Shown: in pieces, positions 11,165-21,480 of the stretch
Position numbering within the stretch: position 1 is the first letter of the stretch
Layout of the letters: every line of letters begins with the position of its first letter
Assembly: GCA_028023455.1 (NCBI GenBank)
Contig: JAQFVV010012535.1
Span: 930,001-994,000, forward strand
DNA length: 64,000 nucleotides
Origin: Epiperipatus broadwayi
Taxonomy: Eukaryota; Onychophora; Udeonychophora; Euonychophora; Peripatidae
Reading direction: 5' to 3'
Notes under the pieces: model-generated
The model's database searches: none
Told to the model about the DNA's origin: nothing
Seen by the model: only the letters and a program-made list of their open reading frames with translations
Translations under genes and position numbers: made by a program

Positions 11165-12053
11165 AAAGGATTAGAACCCCTATTGTCAAGCTTCCTTTAA
11201 TCATCTACTCCACATAGACGTGATCATTTGCATGATCATTTACATGTGAAAAAGACAAATTATCTCTAATATACGTACTTCGTGCTGAACCAGCACTCAT
11301 CAGTTGGACCAGATCATCATTTCCCCCATTATATATATATTGTAATTACTATAAAAATAATAATAATAACAGTAACAAACTATTATAAACAATTCTGAAA
11401 TTCGCAGAAGTACTTTCGGTTAATTTCTTGAACCTGCCTCAACTGCCATTAAAAATTCAAAAAGAAAACAAAGCGGAAGCAAACGTCATCAATTCAAATT
11501 CCAGGAATCTCGTATTTTAATGTTAGCAGATTTGTTTTCTTTTTGAATTTTTAATGGCAGTTGAGGCAGGTTCAAGAAATTAACCAAAAGTACTTCTGCG
11601 AATTTAAGGATTGTTTATAATAGTTTGTTACCGTTATTATTAATATTTTTATTGTAATTACAATTTTGTTTTAATTAACATTGGACATTTATTTTTATAT
11701 TACATATATATATATAATCAGGCTCAGTTTATAGTAAGATAGCAAATCTTCAAACTTTAATGGATAGATAAACAAGGGCTTTATGGATGGCTGAAGAGTT
11801 GGATAATGGAGAAGATTGAAGTCCATTCATTAAAGTTTGAAGATTTGTTATCTTATAATATGAACTTAGCACTGATTATATATAAGTGTGGGAGATGATG
11901 ATATAGACCAACTGATTAATGCTGGTTCAGCATGAAATACATATATTGGAGATCATTTATCTTTTTCACATGTATGTAGACATGTGTCTCGGTTATATAA
12001 GATGGAATGGATGATTGAAGGGAGCTTGAGAGTCTGTGTTCAAATTCCCTCTA
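11165..12053. repeat. composite palindromic repeat with tRNA-like ends
   Basis: The left arm (about 11167-11340) and right arm (about 11865-12053) are reverse complements. Each contains the block CATCAGTTGG / CTGGTTCAGCATGAAATA and an outer tRNA-like part; on the right arm GTTCAAATTCC is a good B box. Inside are two further hairpins: 11341-11480 with 11527-11662 (long, nearly perfect) and about 11718-11770 with 11822-11876. The same family occurs at 19957-20885, 23730-23935 and 57297-58010. No transposase is seen, so it is a non-autonomous foldback or two inverted SINE-like copies. Confidence 0.65.
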
Positions 12054-12233
12054 ATAACACAAGCTTAGTAACACAACAATTTATTTAACAATAATAAATA
12101 AGACATAAATAATCTTGAATTCCATGGGAAATAAATAGCCTCTTATTAATTCTCTAGTTATGTTCTTCTCTCATACACAGGGTATATTATAAGCAACATT
12201 GTGTTTTAATAAGTGTTTTATTCATATGGCTTG

Positions 12234-12296
<63 letters not shown>

Positions 12297-12771
12297 AAGG
12301 TACTTGATATTGTACTGAAACATCAGCATTTAGCTTTTTCATTACACGGAATATCCCGCAAATAGTAATAATATGATATATATATATGGGTAAGCTTACC
12401 TGAACAATTATACTTCAGATATTACTTTAGCTGATATTCTGTTATTAAAAATAAAGGAATCATACTCTCTCCAAGTTTTATTGGTACTTACTTAGCACAC
12501 ACACTTGTTATGCACTAGTTATCTATCTTTTCTCTAATCCTAGTTTTTTACTGTTTTTTATATGAGTTCGATCTTTTGCATATAAATGGGTAATTTGCAT
12601 AATAATATGTTTATTTTATTTACAAATTATTAATATTAGCATTTGTAGATTTTTTCTAGAGTATATTAAAATTAAAATAATAAATTCTGGAACAATCGGT
12701 ACATTTTTACATAATTATGAAATCATTTTATTTACAATATATATCTATATATTACATGCACAGATTTTCCA
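12054..12771 (-). repeat. left LTR (element 3' LTR) of an old Ty3/gypsy element
   Basis: Blocks at about 12054-12230 and 12450-12771 match the right LTR at 16676-17221, for example TTTGCATATAAAT and TATTAATATTAGCAT. It is interrupted by a (TA)n run at 12234-12294 and by a short piece resembling Penelope ends. Just inside, 12772-12790 reads on the minus strand as the purine-rich GAGTAGGGGGATGAT, a plausible polypurine tract. The outer tip is not recovered because the palindromic repeat abuts it. Confidence 0.6.
12234..12365. repeat. (TA)n microsatellite plus Penelope-terminus-like relic
   Basis: A (TA)n run at 12234-12294 is followed by GAAACATCAGCATTTA...CCCGCAAAT. This is similar in order to the Penelope terminus at 40184-40228 (GAAACATCAGTATTTA...CCCGCAAAAT). 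It is probably a tiny 5'-truncated Penelope insertion inside the old LTR. Confidence 0.4.
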
Positions 12772-13559
12772 ATCATCCCCCTACTCTAGTTCATTAATCT
12801 ATCAGGTTTTCTACGCATGACATTCTAGAAAAAATCTTTCGTCTTCCTTTTGAGATGTTGTGAAATTTGTTCTTCTTGTATAATCTAGTAATAACACAAT
12901 CTTCTTCAGACTCAATTTTTTATCCATACTATGATCATTTATTTCCATTTGGTCTCTATCAAATTGTTGTTCAGCAAACAAAGTATTTTTTGCTCCGCTT
13001 CCTTTATATCCTCCTTTATATCCGAGTTTTCTTCATCGTTTGCTAATTTACTTTCTAAACATCAGTTAACTCATTTGCAGAGAATGTAAATGATTTACAT
13101 ATCACTGATTTCTTTTCCATTTTCTAGCTTTACCAGTCGTAGTTGCCTTGACAAAATTTGCAATATCTTTTTTGATATCTTTTTTTTTTCTTTTTAAATA
13201 ACAGCACATCTACACACTCGCTGCAATTTAAAAAATTTTCATAATCAAAACTGTTCTTAAATTTTTCAGTTGAAGTTGGCAATGACTTAGTAAAGTGAAT
13301 GCATTGATAAATAATTTATTTTTACACAGCACAATACTTACTTTAATATATTCGGAAGTAAATCTGTTTTAATATAAATTGAAGCACACTCACCTAAAAT
13401 ATTGGAATTATGTTTGTACAATTTGAACATCGATTAAAAAAAGCGGGCATATAATAGACACAAGCGCTGAATAATGCACGATAAGGTTGACTTATAGATA
13501 GATAAGCTTGAAGGGAATCTTTTCCTATGGGTTATATTAAAACAGCACATGTGTGAAGG

Positions 13560-14118
13560 TAAATGCAAAAATCTCAGCACATTAATAAATCAGCTGGTGT
13601 CTTGTTAGCTGATGTACATGGAGTAAAGAGTTTATAGAATGTAATGCCAATTAACAGGTTTTGGTAAACATAAGCTTCAATTACTGAATGACTTTCTCAG
13701 CTATGCCCTTACTCTTAGAATAATAGGCAGAGTAAGAATGTGCTATATTCTTTATCATCCAAATAATACATAAATTGTTCAGAGGCAAACTTAATCCCAG
13801 CATCAGTTACAATAAAAACTACATATAGCAAAAAATTTCACTTTAATTTTACTATCTGCCCTCATATTTTTTAATTATCTTATATTTTATCCAATGAGAA
13901 AATTATCAAAATTATATATTGATGCTGGTTTAAATGTAAATGTTATCAAGGTTGTGTAGACTTAGGCCATGCTTCAATTTTTTTACGTATTTAGAATTAA
14001 CTGACAACTTACATATTTCTTTACCATTTGTTCTATTTCACTACCCAGATTTGGCCACCAGACATATAATCAGGCTAAAGCTTTTATACACATGGCTTCA
14101 GAATGATTTGATGAAGTA
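13560..14118 (-). pseudogene. Ty3/gypsy integrase relic
   Basis: Reading down the minus strand from 14118, the zinc-binding region can be followed: HSEAMCIKALA, a stop, LYVWWPNLGSEIEQ. This corresponds to the family's HPG...KALARSYVWWP signature. Further on, PWQHLHLNQHQ matches the start of the catalytic core, and 13776-13812 encodes VTDAGIKFASEQF, where families have (V)SDNG..F.S..F, so the second core aspartate remains. Then comes SKGIAEKVI, covering the region of the catalytic glutamate. Integrase would insert element cDNA. Several stops and frameshifts make it non-functional. Confidence 0.65.
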
Positions 14119-14399
14119 AAGTAAGTATATGATTTTTGACTTCTGGGAATATGAGTATATGGTCTGTCATTAATACACAATCATTGCAAGGTGATATCTC
14201 ATATATTTCAAATAGGCTTTACAACTTCAATTTAACGTCTTTCTGTCAGCCATATTTTATCAATTTCACTAACTGGCTATAACCTTGGTCTTGTTTAGTC
14301 CATTTAGTAATTACTGAATTATTAAGTGAAGTAAAGTTCATAGTGTCTATATAATTTATCTCACTAATATTATATTGTCTTTCTTTAATGTGAGATAGA

Positions 14400-15380
14400 T
14401 GTGATAAATTTCTGCATGTCTAAGCTGCTTTCCTACCTTATATACTAATTCATAATCATGTTTTGATAATATACTTATCCAGTGCAGAATGAGTTGACTT
14501 ATGCGATCAGTAACTTTTTTCTAGTATCAAATATTCCTAGAAGTGGATGATAATCTATATAAATTTAAGATTTTCATCAATGAATTTAATGATGAAATTT
14601 CTTTACAATGAAAATAACTGTTAATGCTTCTTTATTGATTTGGCGGTAGTTTTGCAGTTGCTGACAATGTTCTCAAGACCTAGGCTATTGCCTCTATAGT
14701 GCAGATGGGAAATTACAGCTCCAACACAAATATTCTGACATATCTGTAGTAATAATAATATTTAGATTACTGTGGTAGTGTATCAGGAGTTAATTTGAAG
14801 TTAAGAGATTATTGGTTTAGGTTTTTAACACCTTTACATTTCTTGGTCACACAGCATTTATTATGGCCTTCATCTTTCCAGGATTTGGATACTTTCTATT
14901 TTCATTTATAATGTGTCCAAGAAAGTTTATCTCATTTTTAGATTAGATATACTACGATGTATTTATCTTGGCTCCTATTTGACCCAACCTTGAACAAACT
15001 GCATTTACACATCTTTGTAATTCCAGTTCCAATTCAATGATTACCAAAGCATCATCTAAGTATGGAATACATCATCTATGCTATGAAAAAGATTATCCAT
15101 TTTTGCCTGGAAAATTATCAGTGCTACCATATTTCCATATGACCATTTACTACACTTATAAAGTCCTATATGTGTTTTTTTATTTTATCACAGGGATTTG
15201 GTGGAATGCATCTTTGAGGTCTATTTTTGTGCAGTACAAAGCTTTTTGCAATGAAGCCAATACTTCATGTAAGATAGGCATCTTTATTAATAAATTTACT
15301 CAACACAACATGGTAGTCTCAACACAATCTAAGATTTTCATCTTGTTTTATAATAATAACTATGGGCATAAATAGGATGA
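14400..15380 (-). pseudogene. Ty3/gypsy reverse transcriptase and RNase H relic
   Basis: The minus strand encodes recognisable RT blocks through many stops. LHEVLASLQKALYCTKIDLKDAFHQ lies around 15180-15300 (palm motif with the first catalytic Asp). YLDDALVI at 15039-15062 is the active-site box with both aspartates kept. INFLGHIINE at about 14900-14930 is the conserved block after the active site. Further down, NHDYELVYKVGK near 14440 resembles the linker following RNase H. The order RT, RNase H, integrase on the minus strand is that of Ty3/gypsy. Frameshifts and stops are too numerous for activity. Confidence 0.65.
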
Positions 15381-15399
15381 ACTACTGGTGTTAGTATTT

Positions 15400-16594
15400 C
15401 CTTTTGTATCATCTCACCATTTCACTGATAGTTTTTTTCTTTCTGTTTCAGAGCAAATGGAACTTTAGTTGGTTTACAGATAATAAGTTACACTTTCTTT
15501 ACCAATTCAATGTTAACCAGTCATGTTTTAAACTCCTTTGGTTCAGGCATAAACAATCTAGAGTATTTTTTCCTCACTATAGTTTTCTGTAGAATCCTCT
15601 TTATGATGTTTGTACAGGTTCCTAAAAGATGAAACCAGTTCTACTCAAGTAGCAGACAAAAATTCTTGCTAACGACATACATTGGGATAAATTCTACCAT
15701 CGAATCAGTTTTCTGTCTGCTATTCTTCCATACATATCAATTATATCAGTTTTATTGCTGTTAACCTTGCTAATGATATACATTGAGATAAATTCTAACA
15801 AGCAAATCAGTTTTCTGGTTACTGCAATTCTTCCATACATATCAATTATATCAGTTTTATGGCTGTTAACATCTAGTGAAATAACATCCATTTTTGCAAA
15901 TGTTATTGTTTTACAATACCCTCAGCTGATTTTCAGTCAATTATTATATAATATAAACGATAGGTCTGTACCACTATCTGCCTCTATTGTTAATTTTTAT
16001 CTCAAATGTTTATATCAAATAGTATTTAATATTTGTTTATGTTGCTAAACTTCATTTTATAATTACTATTCACTCTCCCTCCCCCAGATTTGTAGTTCAG
16101 AAATTACTTAATTTTGACATAGCATTTTTTACTGTGACAAATACACACTAAATGTTCATATTTTTTTACAAATAGTGCATGTTTTACTTTTATGTTTGTA
16201 GTTTTTACTTAAATGACCAACTTAACCAGAACAGTAGCAGGTTACAATTTATTTTAGTCTACTGGAATTTTGGTAGTTTTCTGTACTAAGAAAGAGATTT
16301 TATCCAGTTGTTGTGATAATGAAAATTCTGAAATATTAACAAGAATGGCTTCTTGTGCGATGCATTTCTATATAGCATGTCAATAATTGAGGTCAGGTTT
16401 GCTCAACAATATTTTTCTGAAATTGGAATCCAACATGCTGAACAGAAGTTGGCCTACCAACATATCATTAATTCTTAGACTGAAAGTACAATACTTCACC
16501 AAATTCCTCAATGATAAATCATAATCTATATACTTTTCATGAGGTAATTGTTTCTTAGCTTCTTTCCTGCTACCATTTTGTTACTTTCATGCAA
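15400..16594 (-). pseudogene. upstream internal region of the old Ty3/gypsy element (expected gag/protease)
   Basis: By position this should hold protease and gag. I can see only broken frames and no readable protease DSG motif or zinc knuckle. A roughly 80-bp direct repeat is present at about 15665-15750 and 15772-15867 (shared CATACATATCAATTATATCAGTTTTAT). Assignment rests on location between RT and primer-binding site. Confidence 0.35.
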
Positions 16595-16618
16595 GTTCGA
16601 ATCCTATCAATGGCGCCA
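16595..16618 (-). promoter_or_regulatory. primer-binding site of the old Ty3/gypsy element
   Basis: On the minus strand, just inside the right LTR, TGGCGCCATTGATAGGATTC is followed by GAAC. It begins with TGG and continues like the complement of a tRNA 3' end through the T-loop (plus strand GTTCGAATCC...GCGCCA). That is the expected site for priming of minus-strand cDNA. Confidence 0.6.
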
Positions 16619-16621
16619 TTC

Positions 16622-17221
16622 TGTTATCTCCTGAGGTATTAATTAGATACCAGTAGGAAGAGCATCGATAACTTTTAATAAACACAAATTTAGTTACAAA
16701 ATTTATTTAACCATAACAAATATGAATAAAAATAAATAATTTTTATGTTATACTTTTCAGACACACAAGTTAATATTATAAGCAGCATTAAAAGTCTTTT
16801 ACTTGTACAACTTGTTACTGTTATATGTATGGGTATATGCTTTGTGGAAGAATTATGCTTCTGGCAATTCAATATTTTATTTTAACCAATGTTACTAAAA
16901 GTAAGCGGATCATATTCTCTCCTAGTTTTATCGGTACTTACTTAACACACACACATTTTATGTACTAATTAGCCAACACTCTGTTAATCCTAGTTTCAAA
17001 CTCGGTTTTTTATAAGAGTCCAATCATTTGCATATAAATAGCTAATTTATATAATCTGTTTTATACTTGAAAAATATTAATATTAGCATATGTTGATTTT
17101 TTTCTTGAATATATTAATATTATGATAATTTCAGAAATGATCTATATATATTTTCATAATTAAGAAATCCACTTTAATTTTCAATCTATAACTGTATTAT
17201 ATATACACACAGACATTCCCA
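16622..17221 (-). repeat. right LTR (element 5' LTR) of the old Ty3/gypsy element
   Basis: It starts TG at 16622 next to the primer-binding site and ends ...CCCA at about 17221, giving about 600 bp. It matches the left LTR in several blocks but at low identity, so the insertion is old. No intact target duplication was found at the left end. Confidence 0.55.
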
Positions 17222-17229
17222 AAGTAAAT

Positions 17230-19085
17230 GAAGATTGCAAGAATTGGAATAATTCTGTAATATTAAATGGAGATAAGTCAGAAAAAAAGGTAAGGAGTCT
17301 ATTTAAAAAGTAGATATGTATTATATTACAAAGGCATAAATATTAGAACATTTATGGAGTAGTATTCATTATAAATAAAAAGTGGAAGAACAACATTGTG
17401 GAGATTGAGTGATTAGATTAGTTATTCAATTTAATGGAAGATACCAAATGCAGGTAATTCAGGTTTATGGACCAATAAGTTTTTATTCTGATGAAGAAGT
17501 AGAGGGTTTTTATATAGATGTACGAAAGGCTTTTGACCAGATCGAACAACACTTTCAAAATGGTAAGATATACTTTTATGTGACAATTAATAAACGATTG
17601 AAAGATGAAAATACTGTGGATAAATTTGGTTACGGTAATAGAAATGAAAGAGGATACAGTCTTTTGAAGTTTGTAGAACACGAAAAACTTTATATTATGA
17701 ATTCCTTTTTTAAAAAAAATATGAATTCCTTTTTTAAGAAAAATGCTAACTCGAAATGAATTTCGAAGCAACCAAATAAATGTACAGCAGAATCTGATAA
17801 TATTTTGACTAACAGAAAATATATATTTTAAGATTGTAATATTCTTTAAAAAATTCAACACAGAAAGTGATCATCGATTAACTATAACGACAAAAATTAT
17901 TAAGAAAAACAGTATTCTCAAATGATATTTTTAACCTCTAGAACCATTTCAAAGAATTTAAATTAGAACGTGGAAATCGTTAAAAATATTAATCTTATAA
18001 CCATTCTGTACAAAATTTTTACCAATATAATTATAACTTAATTGCAAGAGCTTTGATAAAATATATTGTTCTAAAAACACTTTCAAGTCAAAGTTATAGA
18101 AAGAGGCATTTGATTCTATACGGATTTTTTTTAATGATTAAAGCATTGGATCATCAAAATATAGATCCAGGATATTATAATATTTCGTAGAATATTTATC
18201 AAAGCACAACAGGAATGAGTAGATTACATAGTGATAGTAAAAAGATTAACATTGAGAAGGGTAAGCAACTTTATGACTCCATTTCTCCAAAACGTTTTAC
18301 AGCAGTTTTAGTTAAAGGAATAAAAAGTACATGAAGATTATTTAAGTCATTTGGATTTTGCAGATGATGTAATCGTTTTTTTTTAAATAATGCGTAAGAA
18401 CTTCAGGAAATATTGCAAGAGATATCAGGCAGGACTAAAGATAAATGCTAAAAAAGGCTAAAGTAATATTCACTGTTTTTTTTTTTTTTTTTCAAAAAAG
18501 AAAATAAAGATTGATAGTGTTAAATTAGAAATAAGCAACTACAAATAACTTGTCAGATTATTAATACAGATAGAAACATAATGGATAAAATTAAACATAA
18601 AATTAAACTTAAAGATGGAGTGATTTTGGCAGAGATCACAACGTTAAAAGTGAATATGTCTATGTGATGTAAAGGAAGGCTTTTAATAAATGCGTAATAC
18701 CAATTCTTATTTGTGTTGAGAGACAGAAAATCTTTATCCAGACTAAGAATTGAGAGTTGATGTATATTAAAAATAACAAGATGGAAAACAAAATAAATGA
18801 GAGAAAAAAAGAAGAGTTACTGATATCATTTAAAGAATTAAATAAGTGAAATGGAACTGGGCTGGACACATTGCTAAAAGAAATGATAGTAGGTAAACAG
18901 CTAAAATCTAAATGAGATTCCAAGAGATTGTGAATGTTCTAGAAATATATGCGAGATAGATGGATGAATTAAGGAGGTGTTCTGCATTATATGAAGAAAA
19001 GATAGAGATCGAAGAAACTGGATTAAACTTGGAAAAACCGTTTGGCAGTGGATCAATAATAATTGAAAATGATAATGATGCACAG
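17230..19085 (+). pseudogene. RTE-type LINE, nearly full coding length but decayed
   Basis: An endonuclease/exonuclease/phosphatase domain is readable at about 17400-17880: VIQVYGPIS, YSDEEVEGFY, KFGYGNRNERG, and later SDHRLT. RT follows: a block with SRLHSDSKK...KGKQLYDSISPKRFTAVL around 18220-18310, then YLSHLDFADDV at about 18337-18369, which carries the catalytic ADD. The 3' end at 18680-19085 matches the second copy's C-terminal region and ends near a GAT-rich tail (GATAATGATG). A single polyprotein of this order is typical of RTE elements, which nick DNA and reverse-transcribe at the target. There are many stops and frameshifts, and a T run at 18479-18492 interrupts it. Confidence 0.75.
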
Positions 19086-19169
19086 TTTAATGTATATGAA
19101 ATTTAAACGGAAGTAATCAATTCTTCTGGAAAATAAGAATAAACAGCATTTATATATCTGTATAAAATA

Positions 19170-19535
19170 AAATAAAAGAAGTATGGAGAGATGTATGCTG
19201 GGAGTAACAAGAAGAGATCGAAAACGCAATATATGAGTAAGAGAACAAACAGGGGTTACTGACGTCATTGAAAAAATTAAGAGACTGAAGTTGAATTGGG
19301 CACATGTTGCTAGAAGAGATGATAATAGATGGACAATTGAAATCTTAAACTGGATTCCAAGAGATTGTAAAAGACCCAGAAAGATACCGCATATGAGATG
19401 GATGGATGTAATACGAAAATGTGCAGGGGTGAAGTGGACAAGAGAAGCTAAACGTCGCAGAAGATGGATTGAACTTGGATAGATTTTAGTCCTGCAGTGA
19501 ATTGATAATGGTTGATGATGATGATGAAGAAATGC
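19170..19535 (+). pseudogene. 5'-truncated RTE-type LINE copy (C-terminal end)
   Basis: An open stretch encodes ERCMLGVTRRDR, then after one stop the block WAHVARRDDNRWT...PRDCKRP...MRWMDVI...WTREAKRRRRWIELG and a stop at about 19482. This is the characteristic C-terminal end of RTE-type ORFs. It is followed by a tail with GATGATGATGATG at about 19512-19526, the usual RTE 3' simple repeat. It is better preserved than the preceding copy and lies about 90 bp after it in the same orientation, so it is a separate insertion. Confidence 0.75.
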
Positions 19536-19956
19536 AAAAAATAGATACCATTTATTCCTTGACTTTTCATTTATTTGGTGACATTGTTGAAAAGTAAAAT
19601 TGAAATTTGTACATTAGCCTGATTTAAGTCCGGCGCGCAAATCATAATCCGAAATTACATACAATTAAGCATTTAAAGTATAAAGTTCTGCTTCATTTTT
19701 AACAAGCTCTTAATATTAAAAGAAAACATCAATATTTTTATTTAAATTAACATTTACAAAACTGATGTTTGGTTTATTATCATATATAGCTATATACTTC
19801 CTTTAGATTATATATATATATATATGTGTGTGTATGTGTGTTGTGATTGTCCAAGTAATACTGTACAGTTGACAGAGAATGCAAGAAGAGTCACTATAAG
19901 TTTATTAATAGCTTACAATTAAATAAGTTATAACTGAAACACAGGCTATCATAATA
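19536..19956. other. AT-rich non-coding DNA
   Basis: Holds a (TA)n/(TG)n run at about 19809-19840 and otherwise nothing recognised. The motif GAATGCAAGAA...TATAAG(T/C)TTATTAATAGC at 19877-19912 recurs at 29836-29874. Confidence 0.5.
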
Positions 19957-20345
19957 TGAGCACAGACTTTCATATAATCCATCACTCTCTACTCTATCTC
20001 ATAACATTGATACACACTTGACACATATATGTCAATAAGATAAATAATCACCAATATATGTATTTCATGCTAAACCAGCAATCATCCGTTGGTCCAGATT
20101 ACTATCTCTACACATATATGCTATAAGTGCTCAGATATATATTAAGATAGCCAACACTCATACTTTAATGGACAGGCTTCAATCTACTCCACACTCCAAC
20201 CCTTCAACCGTCCATCCATTTGAAAATCTGATGATGGAATGCTCAAAGGCCACCCTGAGGCCAAGATTCTTGTCACACCCATGTTGACCTAAGATCAATC
20301 TGACCCCTCATCTACAGGACATAATCCATTTAATACATATACAAG
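19957..20345. repeat. palindromic repeat family, first copy
   Basis: Shares with 20430-20885 a block of more than 300 bp including CATGCTAAACCAGCAATCAT and TACTTTAATGGACAGGCTTC. It is one arm of the composite family seen at 11165. It ends with CATGTTGACC...CAATCTGACCCCTCAT, which recurs at 57952-57981. Confidence 0.7.
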
Positions 20346-20429
20346 GAATGGGCAGGCATCTCTACTATGTAATAACTGAAACACAGGCTTATTATATATC
20401 TGAGTCTATATATGTAATATATAGGGTAT

Positions 20430-20885
20430 ATGAGCATAGACTTTTACATAACCCATCATTCTCCACTCTATCTCATAACACTATATACTTGAACACATAT
20501 ATGTCAAAAAGATAAATAATCACCACCATACATATTTCATGCTAAACCAGCAATCATCAGTTGGTCCAGATTACTATCTCTACACATACATGCTATAAGT
20601 GCTCAGATATATATTAAGATAGCCAATTCTCATACTTTAATGGACAGGCTTCAATCTACTCCACACTCCAACTCTTCAACCATCCATCCAATTGAAAATC
20701 TGATGATGAAATGCTCAAAGGCCACCTGAGGCTGAGATTCTTGTCACACTGAATCTCGCCTCAGGGTGGCCTTTGAGAATTCTATCATCAGATTTTTAAT
20801 TGGATGGACGGTTGAAGAGTTGGAGTGTGGAGTAGATTGAAGCCTATCCATTAAAGTATGAAAATTGGCTATCTTAATATTGAAG
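20430..20885. repeat. palindromic repeat family, second copy with intact hairpin
   Basis: This direct repeat of the previous block continues into a hairpin: about 20600-20740 and 20750-20880 are reverse complements, with AATTGAAAATCTGATGAT opposite its complement and ACTTTAATGGACAGGCTTC opposite GAAGCCTATCCATTAAAGT. The two copies are about 470 bp apart. No coding capacity. Confidence 0.7.
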
Positions 20886-21429
20886 CAGTCAATGTCTAAT
20901 CATCATTGAGCTTCATGCTTAACCATCTACACTAACCTCCTATGGGGCCCGCAATTCAGACCCTGCTATAAATATATGCTATTCACTCACACACTGTATG
21001 TCAAATCATTCTAAAGATGAGTAAAATTAATTTTGTTTAGTAAAAATGAAACAGTAGTTTGAATGATGCGTATATATATTATGACTAAAGCAATAGTTTT
21101 ATTGCTATAAAAATACATTTGCTTAGATATTTGTAATTATTTTTATATCTGTGTATATTCAATGTAACAACAAAGAAAAATGGGGAAGGCTTGAAATATT
21201 GAAATTATCTTTATCACTAGTCAGATCGTTGTCTATAATTAAAACTTATAAATCTTAATTACAATCGAAAAACAAATCGTTTATCAGTTGTTTTCAAATC
21301 TTTCAAAACAGCTAAAAGGGGTATTTCAAGCCTTATCTATTGAAAATATTTTACTAACTAAATGTTTTTAAAAGGATTACAGAGATAAGGGTGGTGTATG
21401 AAATTGAATTCTGGGCAGTATTGAAAGGT
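20886..21429. other. non-coding DNA
   Basis: Base composition is slightly less AT-rich than average. No gene or repeat was recognised. Confidence 0.5.
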
Positions 21430-21480
21430 TATAAAAGGAACCACAGAACAGAGGAAAGGGGAGTTTTTTTACTTTCAGTT
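21430..21480 (+). promoter_or_regulatory. candidate TATA-box promoter
   Basis: TATAAAAG at 21430-21437 is followed by a purine-rich stretch, and TCAGTT at 21475-21480 resembles a metazoan initiator. The 40-bp distance is longer than ideal. Downstream sequence (21481-21710) is GC-richer than its surroundings. It could equally be the core of an LTR; I see no matching second LTR. Confidence 0.3.

Noticed and set aside
17418-17861. Minus-strand 147-codon frame
   Set aside because: It is the antisense of the RTE endonuclease region read on the plus strand.
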